NCBI GenBank assembly: GCA_049999765.1
Contig: JBNGIQ010009180.1
Location: 62,001 to 126,000 of the forward strand
Length of the DNA stretch: 64,000 nt
From: Phaeoceros laevis
Lineage: Eukaryota > Anthocerotophyta > Anthocerotopsida > Notothyladales
Direction: 5' to 3'
Position numbers and translations under genes: made by a program. This document shows positions 31,920 through 43,487 of this stretch, in pieces (position 1 is the stretch's first letter; every line of letters starts with the position of its first letter). The notes below the pieces were generated by a model. The model did not search any database, was not told the origin of the DNA, and saw only the letters and a program-made list of their open reading frames with translations.

Positions 31920-34814
31920 CTACCTACTGCCAACCGGAATGAGACTTACAAAGCTTTCCTCTGCACGTTGTAGGGCAAAACAGTGAGCCACATTGCTTTC
32001 GCTACTCATTGCTTCCACAGTTCAAGAACATAATGGACAGAGTAGTAGTGCAGCACAGAAGACCAACCTGGGAGATGCACCGCCCTGTTAGCCAGCGCAT
32101 CAGCCGCTGAATTAAATGCCTGCATTGACGAGGCCGTGATTAGGTAAAACAAACTGTATACGCAAACAAGCTAAGCTGGCACCAAACAGTACTAACTAAC
32201 CCTTTGGACATGCTTGATTTCGCAGGATGCGAACTGCAACATCAACCACTTGACTTCGTTGCATAAAGGTCTGAGACGCTCTTTATTAACCTTGTAGATG
32301 CCCTTCACCTGCAAGAGTCCAGTGCACAAAAGCCGACATGAAATGCTTGAAGAAGAGGGGCGAGGCTGCCGACTATTAAAGGCCGCAAGTTGCAAGACCC
32401 GTGTTTTTTATTGTGAAGCACCTGCTTGCAGACCAGGTCAGAGTCGCCCTGCACTGACAGGTGCTGGACTCCCATACGAAAAGCAGCTGTCAGCCCAGCA
32501 ATGACCCCACGGTACTCTGCAACATTGTTTGTGTCGTGGCCCAGACCTACCATGATCTCGCGCACCTGGCAAAATCCAGAACAGTCAAGGCGTGCAAAAG
32601 AATTTCACAGCCAAGAGCTTTAACATGGACACGGATGAACGAGAGATCAATACCGGTGCCTAATAGCAGAGGCCAATCTATCTCTGGTGGATGCGTATGG
32701 CAGCCGGAACATATGCAAACTTCACACGCAGGCTTTACATACTGACCACTTCCCCACTTGGAGCTCGAAGGAGTGCCCCGGCACCAGCTGGGCCAGGGTT
32801 GCCTTTTGCGGCCCCATCGTATTCCACTGTGTAAACACCCTGCCCATGCACCAGTGGACAATGAGATCATCTTGCTACAATTTTAGTCAAATAACATGTA
32901 GGATGCCCACACACAAACGCGAAGTAGCTAGTTCCACTTTGGTGAATGGTCTTGCATAGACCCAGACCACACAGAACGGAGGGGCAAAGCTTGTACCTGT
33001 TGAATGACTGCGGTGACTGGCATGTTCACCGTGCTAGAGCTAGGCTGAGGAGGATTTCTCGTATATGTTGGTACCATCATATTAGGGTCCTGTGCGGACA
33101 AACCCAATATGTTAGAGCCACCTTCCCAACTTGTATCCCGCACCTCCGGCTACCTAGAGGATTGTCCGTCCCAAAAAACCCAGGAGGATGGACAGCAGTG
33201 CAAAATGGTACCAGTGGAGTGGTTGAGGTGGCCGAAGTAGCTAGCATGTCTGCAGAACTGGAACTAGGCCGAGAAGGCTCCCTGGCGTATCCTGGCACTT
33301 GCCTGAAGGCCTGCAAGCTTTCAGGGTTCTGTGGAAAGACACCAGCAAATTACGAGCCAGCTTGCATCATTACAATCATGTATCCTTGTGCTTCCTAGGG
33401 TCCCTGCAGTTTGCTGCCTAAGAGTCTAGGAGGAGTGCAAACTAGTACCAGCCGAGCAGCTGAACTGGGTGAAATAGCCAGCATGTTTGCAGAGCTGGAG
33501 GTAGGCCGAGAAGGCTCCCTTGCGTACGCTGGTGATTGCCAGTTGGCCTGCATGCTTCCAAGGCCCTGAGAGAGGACGCCAAACATGCAAGTGTCAGCTT
33601 GCATTCTCCCATACATAGCTTCATCCTTAGGCTAATCCCAGTCCCCAAAGTGTACTGCAAGGCACGGAACAAAGGGCTAAACTGGGATGAAATGTACAGA
33701 AATCGTTGCCGGTGGCTCCATGTTAGCCCGCACCCTTTCAGGGTCCTGTGCCATCCAACAATCCACAATGTTAACAGCATTCACCTACCTTTACGCTGCT
33801 ACTGAAAGAAAACAGCTTTGCAAAGTCCTGTTTTCCATAACTAGGCAATGCGTACGTGTGGGTTCAGTCGAAAAATGAACAAATTCTGGCACTTCTTCTG
33901 TTTCTTCGAGACGTGATTCACATGCCTATCTCTCTCCAAAGGCTGAAGTAGACCCTCACTATCCCCGCCCATGAAAGAACTGTTTCGGCTCATCCCCTTG
34001 TTCCGCTCCAACGCCGGTGGTGTGGTGCATTGCCCAATCCCCTGTTCCGCTCCGATGGTCACATAAGCCCTGCCCTGCGCCTGCTGAAAATTGCCGTAGC
34101 GCTCTACCCCGTTGCCCCCACCGAGGCTGGAAGGACTGTTCACAATTGGGGGCGTCCGTTGAGTCATCGAGGACAAACCCCAATGTTCCTCTTCTCTCCA
34201 ACCGGGCTGATACGTCCTCATGGCTGTCGGGGCAGACCCGATGGCTGCCGTTTCCGGGAGCGAGCTGTAGCTCACCCCATACGTTTGCTGAGTAGCGGTG
34301 AATTGCTGCTGCTGTGCTTGCCATCCTTCAGCCTGTGTGCCAGTGTGAAAACTCCTCTGATCCGCACCGCCATACCCGTTGACCTGCAAACTCTCGGAAC
34401 CGAGAGGAGGGAGCTTAGCACAAGGATAGTTGTCAAAAAACGACTGAGCTGGTGCTTTCCAGAAACGAAGTGCGTCTCACCCCATACGATGACTGAGAAG
34501 GGGTGAATTGCTGCTGCTGCACTTGCTTGGCTGGAGCCCCAGCGTTTAGCCATGCCTCTGCCAGCGCCCGATTGGGAAAACTCTGGTGCACAGCACCACT
34601 ATACCCCTTGACCTGCAAACAGTCAAACTGAGAACATGAGAGCTCAACACAAGGCTGTAGCGCTGTGCACGTTGAGTTACTAAATTCCAGCACAATGCTT
34701 TTCCATAGCTCAAAGCCTGCTTACATGTGGCTGGCATTCTTCATATGAAGAGAAAATGCCGGTCTTGCGACCCTTCTTCACAGCGTAGAACCAGCCATGT
34801 TTCTTCTTCCCCAT
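31920..34814 (-). CDS. RNase H1-like protein with viroplasmin-type hybrid-binding N-terminus and repeated linker exons
   Basis: Twelve exons modelled on the minus strand: 34814-34725, 34612-34481, 34383-33856, 33745-33698, 33565-33449, 33328-33212, 33089-32997, 32839-32747, 32565-32422, 32308-32201, 32119-32068 and 31960-31920; 520 residues. The N-terminus (GWFYAVKKGRKTGIFSSYEE, then VKGYSGAVHQSFPNRALAEA) is the viroplasmin/RNase H1 hybrid-binding fold. Exon 3 restarts with a second half-copy (VNGYGGADQRSFHTG). A long Gln/Ser/Pro linker follows. The RNase H domain keeps all four catalytic acids: Asp in EYDGAAKGNPGPAGAG, Glu in NNVAEYRG, Asp in GDSDLV and Asp in NSAADALANRA. The likely role is RNA:DNA hybrid removal in nucleus or organelles. 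The donor of exon 3 (33856) is the least certain: a site at CAT|GTGAAT upstream is an alternative. Three linker exons are duplicates of each other. Confidence 0.85.
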
Positions 34815-35235
34815 TGCCACTCATTCTGCTCGACACAAGCGGTTGAAGAACGAAAACAAGTGGACGACGATACGACTGTATGCACCAGCTTGCCAACTAG
34901 TCTACCAGCTGAAATCTAGGGCGAATCGGTGGGTGTGGTACGATCGTACGATCGTAGTCGGAACATGCCATTGGTCGTGCTGAACTGGCAATTTATTTTA
35001 GAAATTAGAAACGCTCTACCTTTGTAAAAATACCCTTGGTCCCTTTGCGCAGCCGTGAAACTGACCATGGAATTTTCACAAGGGAGGGTTACACTAGAGT
35101 TGTTTACTGCGAGTACCTGATGCCTCACACACCAGTGAGAGGAGTGACCTAGTAAAAGCGCGGGAACTTGTCTTGAAGGGTGGCCGCTTGTGAAGTCCTG
35201 AGGAGCTCCAAATCTTGCTCCAGCACTAGGCGAAA
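34815..35235. other. Divergent spacer between RNase H and F-box genes
   Basis: Contains both promoters. A short palindromic 'gtacgatcgtacgatcgtag' lies at about 34938-34957. No other feature was recognised. Confidence 0.4.
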
Positions 35236-36367
35236 ATGGACTTCATCCTGATCATGGAATCGGAGCCGGCTGGCCCTGAAATGATTCCACTGTGGGGGGA
35301 CTTGCCTCCGGACTTGCTGAATCACGTGACTGAGTTTCTTCCCCTGAGTGCTGCTTCCAGGTTCCTTTGTGTGAGCCAGGAGTGGGAGGAGATGCTGTAC
35401 CCTAAGGAGACGCGTGTGAGGCCTGGAAACCCCGTGGTTGAATGTGTCGCGTTGTATGGCGACATAGGGGACTTGAATTGCCGGCTTCCCCCGGATTTGG
35501 TTCTGTCGACTTACCACATTGAGTTTCCACAGGGGCATGAGGGACTGTACCCCACGTCCGCCTCCGGAGGGTTGATTTGCTTCGAGGAAATACATGTGGG
35601 ATCCGAGCAGCCTCCCACCTTGTTTGTGTGCAACCCCATCACGCAGATGTGGAGGCAGTTGCCAGAAAGTGCAGTTCAGTGAGGAGGACGAGGACGTGTA
35701 CCACTTCGGTGGGTGGTTTCTGGCAGTAGATGAGAGCTCCAACTACTACACAGTGTGGGGGATAAATGATAGCCTGGATTGCTGCGTTCTGTATGATTCA
35801 AGAACAATGCTCTGGGAACAAGTTCGAGGGCCGTATTCGGATCTGCTGCAAAGGAATGGCCCTGGAGACATGGTTTTCTATGAGGGAGCCATTATGCATT
35901 TCAAGTCGAGCCGGGACAACGACGGGCACAGGCATGACTCTTCGCAAATAAGTCTGGATGTTGATACTTACTCTTACCGGCCGACGTACTTCTACGAGTA
36001 TCTTCCCTCCTGTGATACCTCCAAGGTGATAGAGCATCACGGTTCCCTGGTTTTTGTAGGGGTGGACACGAATATCCGGACTTGCTATGTCTACATGTTG
36101 GACCATGATGATGATGGTTATGATTATCGCGAATGGCACCTTTTGTCGGAGACCGTTTCGGACTGGTTGACACGACCTTGTACCGTCGATGCTCAAGGGC
36201 TGAACAACTACATCTGCATCGAGCTTCGTTCCAATGACACTGAGCCTTGTCTGGAGGTTGTGGCTTATCATTTGTATACGAAATCCTGGTCTCGCTGGTC
36301 AAGTGATACTCTTCCAAGGTTTGGACTTGGGTTTGCCTTGAAATTTAGCGAGAGCATCGAGACTTAG
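35236..36367 (+). pseudogene. F-box protein gene with a single-base frameshift
   Basis: The frame from ATG 35236 encodes an N-terminal F-box (LPPDLLNHVTEFLPLSAASR, FLCVSQEWEEML) and the start of a kelch-like/F-box-associated region (LFVCNPITQMWRQLPES), then stops at 35680-35682. The downstream frame continues without a break in sense (FSEEDEDVYHFGGWFLAVDE, YTVWGINDSLDCCVLYDSRT, MLWEQVRGPY, EWHLLSETVSDWL and so on) to the stop at 36365-36367. Removing one A from the AAA at 35666-35668 would join them as LPEVQFSEEDED. The family forms SCF ubiquitin ligases through SKP1. It may be a fresh pseudogene or a one-base assembly error in a short homopolymer; the rest is intact, so I lean towards an error. 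Intact length would be about 376 residues. Confidence 0.8.
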
Positions 36368-37367
36368 ATGGAGAAGCGAAGCAACTCCCATCCACACCAG
36401 CTTTGGAGTTTGACTTTAGGAGGATGAACCGCAGATCTCTGGAGGTTCGGTGCTCAATGAAGGATGACCTGGCCGCACTCAGTAGCATGACAGCCTGGTG
36501 CCCTGGCAATATTCCTGAAAGGGATGGATCCGCTGACTTCAGGCATCATGCAATTTTGGAGTGCGGCATTGCTTCCAATCTGTTCTGTGCTCATAGCCTG
36601 GCATAGCGACTCTTCCCAGAGCTAGATAATTAGGCGTGCTTACCATGTATTTATTCATTTATGTGAGTTAGCCTCACCACGACCTGGGCTCTTAGCTGCA
36701 ACTGGACTAGTTCAACCTTAGACCTATCCAACTTGCTGCAGATAGCCCAGGTTGCCCGATCCCCGAACTGATATTCTGTGAGCATGTTATTGTATGCAAT
36801 CCCATGTAACAGTATTGTATAAGGTACATGCAATCTAAAGTCTTCTGTTGAGAGAGCTTACATTGCAAGTGTACATTACTTGCCAAGTCTGAGTGGAACA
36901 GCAAGTAATGTAGACCTGCATTGCATGGTACCAAAGGCATAAGTTGAATGTGACCGTGGGGCTGTTTCTAACTTTCTACCGAAGTTCAAATGGCGTTGAA
37001 GGGGTAGACCGTACACATCGGGCCCTCGGAAGCTCCCAGGTTGAGCTTGATTTCCGAGACCCAAAACTGGGTCTCCGAAGCCACGGAAGACACTCTCTCT
37101 CATCTCTCTTCGCGGGAGTTGCGGCGGGACTCTTGCGAAATTCCAGACTTTGGGCAGTGTGAATAGCCCCTTGTTTATAAGGGGCGCGTATTGAAGGGCT
37201 GTGTGAACACTTGATAGCCTCAGAGCCCTCTGAGGCTCTCCGAGGGCCTCGGACTCTCGGAGCTGCTACGAGGCGGTGTGGGGAGGCCTTTAGCAGACTT
37301 TGGGTTTTAGCAGACTTTGGGTCTCTTTTTCCTTGTTGGTGGTGGTTTGAGGAGTTTTGAACCTCCA
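36368..37367. other. Spacer between two F-box genes
   Basis: No gene supported. Near 37214-37262 there is GC-rich self-complementary sequence built on 'cagagccctctgaggctctc', followed by a doubled 'tagcagactttgggt' at about 37290-37322, just before the F-box start. Confidence 0.45.
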
Positions 37368-38540
37368 ATGGGGGAAGGAGAAGCGGAATCCGAGGCGGGG
37401 GTGTTTGGGAGGGTGCTCCCGGAGTTGCTGGAGAGGATATTGGCGAGGTTGCCTCGAGACGACGCCATACGGTCTGGCCTGGTGTGTCGCAGATGGCAGG
37501 CTATTATTTCATCGACAGGCTTCAGCCAGGTGTGCGCCAGGAGCGCCCCTGTGGAAGGCACAACCATCTTCCCTGCTCACTTTTCTGAGATTCCAGGCAA
37601 CAGCCGCGGGATAGATGTGAAGCAAGGACGACTGCGAAAGTTGCCACGATTGCCGTGTGCCCCTAGCTCGAAGAATTCATGCGTTTGCTCCGACAAGGGC
37701 CTGGTAGTGTATTTGAGGGCACGGCAGGAGGTGTGGGTGGCAAATGTGGTGACTGAGCAATCCAGGAAGCTGCCGGCTCCTCCTTTGTCGAGCTTGTTTG
37801 CGGAAGACGAAAACGGAGTACGACGCAACGCTAGGGTGGCTGATGCACAGCTTCAGGTGGATCAAGATGGGCAGTCCTATGCCTTGCTGCTGGTGTGTGT
37901 CCCGATTGGGGCGTGCAGCAGTCGCAGCGACGGTCCAGCCAAACTTCTGCGTTATCAATCCCGGTCACAGACTTGGACTACACTGCCCAGCAGCAGATAT
38001 CATCCCCCGGAGGACCCGACGTTCTACTACTACGCCGCGCTTGCATGTACCACCGGCAACGGACTAGTGTATGCAGTTACTGTAGATGCTGCCAGTCCAT
38101 TCACGCATTTTCTTGTGCAATTTGATCTGCACCGGAGCCGTTGGAGTAGGGTCTGCGAGGTTCCATCTGTGTGTGGAAGCCTGGGTAGGCTTGTGGCAAC
38201 AGACACTTCTGTCCTGCATGTGGTTGACAACGGGGATATTGACCCGGAGCTGTTTATGGTGAGCAAGCTGGATCGCCACAGCAACAGCATGACTTTTCTT
38301 ACCGAGGTTTCACTGCCCAAGGGTGTTGGGGTCTCCGAGGACATCAGCTCATGGACAGCACTAGCGGACGGGGACACACTTTTGATCTACCTGCCTTACT
38401 CCGGGATAATGGCTGCGTTTTGTTCTTCTCTTAAACAATGGCATCCTTGGACTGCGACTCCTCGAATTCAAAGCCTTCGGGGAGGTCGAACAGAAGTGCT
38501 GCCTTGCAGCTTCCAACTGGGATTGAGCACTCCAATCTGA
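37368..38540 (+). CDS. F-box/kelch-repeat protein
   Basis: Intronless, ATG at 37368, 390 residues. The F-box is at about residues 12-55 (VLPELLERILARLPRDDAIR, SGLVCRRWQAIISSTGF). The remainder is a beta-propeller-like region with kelch spacing: VWVANVVTEQSRKLPAPPLS, LLRYQSRSQTWTTLPSSRYH, GNGLVYAVTVDAA, FDLHRSRWSRVCEVP and SLKQWHPWTATP. This single-exon F-box/kelch type is numerous in plants. It acts as substrate receptor of SCF E3 ligases; the target cannot be told. It may be paralogous to the upstream F-box gene in architecture, but sequence similarity is low. An in-frame extension upstream of the ATG lacks another ATG. Confidence 0.88.
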   Translation: MGEGEAESEAGVFGRVLPELLERILARLPRDDAIRSGLVCRRWQAIISSTGFSQVCARSAPVEGTTIFPAHFSEIPGNSRGIDVKQGRLRKLPRLPCAPSSKNSCVCSDKGLVVYLRARQEVWVANVVTEQSRKLPAPPLSSLFAEDENGVRRNARVADAQLQVDQDGQSYALLLVCVPIGACSSRSDGPAKLLRYQSRSQTWTTLPSSRYHPPEDPTFYYYAALACTTGNGLVYAVTVDAASPFTHFLVQFDLHRSRWSRVCEVPSVCGSLGRLVATDTSVLHVVDNGDIDPELFMVSKLDRHSNSMTFLTEVSLPKGVGVSEDISSWTALADGDTLLIYLPYSGIMAAFCSSLKQWHPWTATPRIQSLRGGRTEVLPCSFQLGLSTPI

Positions 38541-39425
38541 GGGAGGGGCACCACTCCAAGCTGCCTTGCTGTCTGGGAGGTGTTGCAATTTTGAACGTTT
38601 ATTCTTTGAATGCAGTCTGGCAAGCAATATCATAGCCACTTCCCTTACTCTTGCGGAAGATTTTCTTTGCTCAGAAACATATTGACTGTTCAGATGATAG
38701 CCACATGTGGCAGTGTTGCTTATGAGATTGTTCACTCATTTGATTGTTTCAGTTTTTCCGAACGGTGTACCACCTGCTGCCCTATCTGCCTGCTGTACGC
38801 AACAAGGTTTTTGTTCACCCTCAATTGTGGCGACTATCTATCTGCACTCGCATTGCATTCAAGCGAAGGTAGATCCCACATAAATTGAAAACGACACTTG
38901 CATGCTACATGTGATGCTAGCCCTATGCTGGATACCTTCTATCTAGTGTCTGACTTTCTAGATATGATGTTGTGATTGGACGTGCAATGAATTCCAGGTG
39001 CCAGAAGTTGGATTTATATGGGGAAGGAGCCAGGCGCTGCTTCAAATCTTCACTGAGCTTTGTTTTATGTCTCCAGCTTTCCTCGACCCCAAGCACGAGC
39101 AATGTCCTTTTTCGTGTGAATCAAGGTTACCCCATGCCGTCCTCTAGTAACGAGATAAATCCTCCCCTGGATCCCCCCCAGACATGTGATGCTGGATTTG
39201 GTGCACAGAAAGAGGGGCCGGTGATGCTTTGAGCTATCAGCCATGCCTCTATTCTGCAATGACCACAACCCGGAGTACCGTTCGAAGTCATTGCATAGTT
39301 CTAGGTGAAAATCCAGGTTATCGTGCACAATTCAGAAAGAGACGATCAATATCAGGTGCAGCATAGCGCACATTCACAGGTGGGCAGATAGGAATGGAGT
39401 CGAGGACCTGTAGAACCCCGACCTG
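38541..39425. other. Convergent 3' spacer
   Basis: 885 bp between convergent genes. Short open frames only. No repeat or RNA gene recognised. Confidence 0.45.
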
Positions 39426-40154
39426 TCAAGAAGGCGGTGGGCCAACAATGATCACCATATACACGAACAGCCCAAGGATAACACCAATCCCTGCGTAGGT
39501 GAAGCGAGGATCAATCCAGGCATTCAGGGCCGACCTCTCGGACTTCCGCAAAGGATCCACTTCCTCTGAAAGGGGGTAGTCAGACCTTGTTGGTCTACGG
39601 CTAACATACTTCTCCATATCTAATTTGAAGGGATTGATGCTTGCCTTCTTAGGCTTCCTGTAAGTGGACCACGCACTGTCCCAGTCTACAGACGGTCGCT
39701 CATCTGCAACCACGGTACACACAACCCAGACTGCATCAGACCTTCCAGCTGTCTCAGCCGTTAGGTTACGGGCTATTCACGCGGTGTTGGAAGCAAACAC
39801 AATCTCTGATCAAGACAAAAGCCCCCTGCCTACTTCCTACTGTTGACATGCATTCACCACTGTTGGCACAGTGCATGAGGAGCCGGCCCAGCTTCACTTG
39901 CCTTTGCTTTTGTCTCGCTTGTCGTCATCATCGGAGCCGCCTGCTGATGCTACAGGGTTTCTTCGACTTGACACCCGCTTATCGCTGCACCCGCACACAT
40001 GTACCGTCTGCGCAAGAGCACCACACTTTTGCACCTTGGAGAGAGGTCTTGCAAACTAGACTCCACCCTCCAATTCAGCACAAACGAGCGTCCAACTGAC
40101 CTGACATGGCTGAACCAGGTGCTGCGCAGCTGCCAACCGGCCCGCCACGGCCAT
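39426..40154 (-). CDS. Small plastid-type single-pass membrane protein, unknown function
   Basis: Three exons on the minus strand: 40154-40101, 40007-39902 and 39703-39426; 145 residues. Exon 1 (MAVAGRLAAAQHLVQPCQ) and exon 2 (Arg/Ser-rich, then acidic SDDDDKRDKSK) look like an organelle presequence and linker. The mature part has WDSAWSTYRKP, the conserved block MEKYVSRRPTRSDYPLSEEV, DPLRKSERSALNAWIDPRFT, and one C-terminal transmembrane helix (YAGIGVILGLFVYMVIIVG) ending PPPS. I know this pattern from uncharacterised plant chloroplast membrane proteins but have no function for it. Intron 2 has the non-canonical donor AAAG|GCAAGT (GC-AG), and the frame joins only with it. Confidence 0.75.
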
Positions 40155-41413
40155 CTCCGTTGAGACAGCAGTCCTTCAGCCCCAAGAAATTCAGCTTGGA
40201 GTCTGTATCTGCCCTCCCCGAAGCAGGAAGAACGCGCCCGTCCCGAAATCCAGGCCCCCTCAGTGGCCCTCCGTATTAAAACACATTCATGCCACATGCG
40301 TCATCTACACTCCAGCGATTTAGTGCGAGCCTTGGATCACCAGGGACTTGCGGGTGCCTGACAGAGTACGCTCGGGTATTGCCTAGTCACCCTTATCGGA
40401 CGTGACATTCGTTTCGTTTTCGCTACAGCACGTTATCTTCCTAGGCCAGGCCTAGGCCAGGTGGTGCCGTAGACTAGGTGATGAAGCCTCTGACATGCAC
40501 TTTCTTACATGGCTCTAACAGAGAGGCTGTTCTGTTCGGTTCGACCCGCTTCGTCACACCAACTTTCCAAGGATCCCAGGTACGCAGTACTTCAGAATGA
40601 CTTACACCTTCGCATCCGCGTGAGAATATCATACGTACTCCAACACAAGCGTAAGGTGATTTTGTTCCGAGGATTAACTATATGTTAATGGCCGCGTAGG
40701 TTAACGGCCATTAACTTACGTGGACGGCGGTTGCACGACATGGTGCGCGCGGGGGCGAAATCTGAGGCAGTGAATGAATGTACATGAGTATGAAGGCAGT
40801 AAATGTACAAGGAGGTGGGGGGGCAAGAAAGCCCCAATTGTTTTGAACTAAAAGAGAGATTGTCCCCACTTAGTGACCACGGCGTGTCGGCACTGTTCAA
40901 AAATGGACACTGGATCTGTAGGCAGCTGTACAAGACCAAAAGCAATATACGGCCACATTTAGAACCAATCTACTTGAGACCTTCGAGCTAATCACCCTAA
41001 CCCTTCGACCATGTTTATAAACGCTACCCTTCTACCCATCAGCATGCCAAGAACAGAATTCACAGGACATAACCCTGCTTACCGTGCCTTTCGGCAGCCT
41101 AGCCTGGCTCTTTTTGCTGACAACTTCGAGGGCGTACCAGCCCCGCAAGGAGCTTCCTCACCTGTAGAGCAGAGAGATTGCTACTAAACCATGAGATGGA
41201 GAAAGCCATCTCCATCACCACACAATGGAAGCACTATTCCAGGTCAGCAAGTAAATAACGACCAGAGCACTCACATGCTCCAATGATGTTTGCTATCACC
41301 GATGCATGTAGCTGCCAGCCGCCAATACTCGACCTCCAGGCGCCGTTTACCACCACAGGCGCATCCTTCTCCACAGCGCATCAAAATAAGCCAAAAGGAG
41401 CATAGTCAACTCT
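40155..41413. other. Intergenic region
   Basis: No gene supported. An 11-bp inverted repeat ('gttaatggccg' ... 'cggccattaac') lies at 40684-40715. The rest is unremarkable. Confidence 0.45.
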
Positions 41414-42274
41414 TTAGACTGCATCAGAAAAAGGATCTACAAGTTCAGAATATGCATCATCTGGCACATCTAATCTTGCAGGATTTGCCAAGCCAAGCCT
41501 CTGCCTCATGTCACCCGTCTCCTGTTGCAGTATGTAAACGCGTTCTCTTAGTGTCAAGTTTTCGTCTTCAAGAAACGCGATCTGCTGCTCCTGTTCCTCC
41601 ACCTTCCTTTGCAGGCAATACTGATCTTCCATGCGCCTGGGTGGGTAAGTCAACTCAAACCGCACCAAATCCTGCTCCAACCGCTGCTCCACCCCTCGCA
41701 TAGAATGGACTCCATTGTCGCCAGACTGCACACCATCGCTGTTCACAGTTCCATCAAAATGGACAGCACCCATCTGCTCATCATCATCACTTGAAGACCG
41801 CAACCGAATAAGATTCGTCATAGAGCCATAGCCATCTACACCCCACTGTTTAACCTCCTCAACAACACCGTCTTTATATAGAGGTAAAGGGGACGAGACA
41901 GGAGCCAAAGAAGCAGAATCAACAACTGGAGATGTCAGAAATTCAAAAGCTCCTGCTTTCTTTGACTGTAAGATGTAGGTTGACGTGTTGCGCGGTGCAT
42001 GAGGAGGATTCCTCCACAAATAATGCTTCTTTGTCTTCAGACGGTTCTGCCACTTCAGTTCCTGCAACCTAGGCGGTTCATACATTCTCATCTGCTTAGA
42101 CTGAAGAGCTTGAACAGCTCCTCCATACCAAGTAGGATCACGCTTCCTGTTGTACTTCATGACTGTGTTGTCTTGCTTACTTCCTACCTTCGCGACACCA
42201 ACCTCTTGCCGTACAAATGGATTCTTCAAATTTTTCTTTCTCACGCGCAATGCTGTCCGTGTTCCAATTCCCAT
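41414..42274 (-). CDS. Plant-conserved basic/coiled-coil protein, unknown function
   Basis: ATG at 42272-42274 on the minus strand, 286 residues, no intron within. The N-terminus is strongly basic (MGIGTRTALRVRKKNLKNPF), possibly an organelle or nuclear signal. Middle landmarks are PRNTSTYILQSKKAGAFEFL and VEEVKQWGVDGYGSMTNLIR, then an acidic Ser/Asp stretch. Near the C-terminus is a coiled coil (QRKVEEQEQQIAFLEDENLT, LRERVYILQQETGDMRQRL). The GYGSM-LIRLRS block followed by a Leu-zipper-like helix recurs in uncharacterised plant proteins as I recall them. The open frame continues 12 codons upstream of the ATG, to a possible splice acceptor near 42300, so a spliced 5' exon is possible. Confidence 0.7.
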   Translation of the reverse strand: MGIGTRTALRVRKKNLKNPFVRQEVGVAKVGSKQDNTVMKYNRKRDPTWYGGAVQALQSKQMRMYEPPRLQELKWQNRLKTKKHYLWRNPPHAPRNTSTYILQSKKAGAFEFLTSPVVDSASLAPVSSPLPLYKDGVVEEVKQWGVDGYGSMTNLIRLRSSSDDDEQMGAVHFDGTVNSDGVQSGDNGVHSMRGVEQRLEQDLVRFELTYPPRRMEDQYCLQRKVEEQEQQIAFLEDENLTLRERVYILQQETGDMRQRLGLANPARLDVPDDAYSELVDPFSDAV

Positions 42275-43487
42275 ACTCCTTCCCAATCTGAAGAAGGACC
42301 TGCCACGCACGCGAGTCCAAAGACCTATTCCCCACGCAAAGGCGATACACCGAAAAAAGCAAGCACCTACTCAAAGAGAACAGTCACACAGCCGGTCCCA
42401 CGACAAGAGAAATCTCTTTAACAGCCTGTACTCATTGTCCAATTGAGGGAGGACACTTTGGCTAGCGTACTCCTGATGCGCCCGGAAATAAACTTGTTAT
42501 AAAGGCCTGGAATCCAGACAGGAAACCCCAAGTTGATGACCGCTTCTGAGAAAGTAACCCTTGGTAGCGCAAAAAAGGGAGCACGACCACAGATTAAACA
42601 CAAACGAAGGGCCAAGAAAACTCCTCCAGACCACCGCAGACGGAGTATATTTGCCTCCAAAGTCAGTCACTCCCTGTCCCTGTTCTCCCTCGACCTGATG
42701 GCCAGACAGGAAAGCGAAGCAGGTCACCAAACACAAAGACCTACTTTTCCTATCCCTGCTTATGCTCTGCTTCTGTTAGACTTGATTTGAAGTAAAGACC
42801 ACGAGAGAGGGCCAGAATGATTCTTATTCCACGCGGACAAGCTGGTCCCGAGAGCTCGCTGAAACTCCCTTGACCTGGACCGAGGCAAGGCAGCTCTGGT
42901 AAGCACGCAAGGCGCCCGCAGCTCAAGAAACAGAAAGACGGAGACAGACAAAGCACAAATTTCTTCTCTGTGACGCCGCGATTGTAGTCGTCCGATCGAG
43001 CAAGGAGCGCTGGAACCAGTGATGATTCCTGCACCCCCACGCCGAAACTTGGACCGGAAGGGCGGCACACCGACACACAAAGACACAGACGGACGGAGTG
43101 AGAGAATAGCTCAAGCGTGGTTCTTCTAGATCAAGGCAAGAAAAAGGAAAGGAGGCCAAGAAAGATTGGACAACTGCCGCACAAGGCTAGCAAAACCGGT
43201 CCTGCAGATATTCCGCTCCAACAATGATGGCCGCGAGATGTGGAGGGGCGGAGAGCAGACACCCTCGGCGAAGGGGCTGCGAGGAGGCAGTTGAGAGGGC
43301 AGGGGAGAAATGAGGCAGTTTAGGAGTCAGGGCCACATATATAGGCAAGAGGCGGTGACGGTGCCCCCACGCCTTTCCCGAACCTTCCCTTAGAGTCGTG
43401 AGCCCTAGGCCACAGCACTGCCAGCGTGGCACCTCGGAAATTATGATGTGATTATGCTTGTGTAGATAATAATAGTGTTTAATATTC

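Noticed and set aside
38972-39232. 86-codon plus-strand ORF between the F-box gene and the membrane-protein gene
   Set aside because: No start context, no similarity, mixed composition; probably chance.
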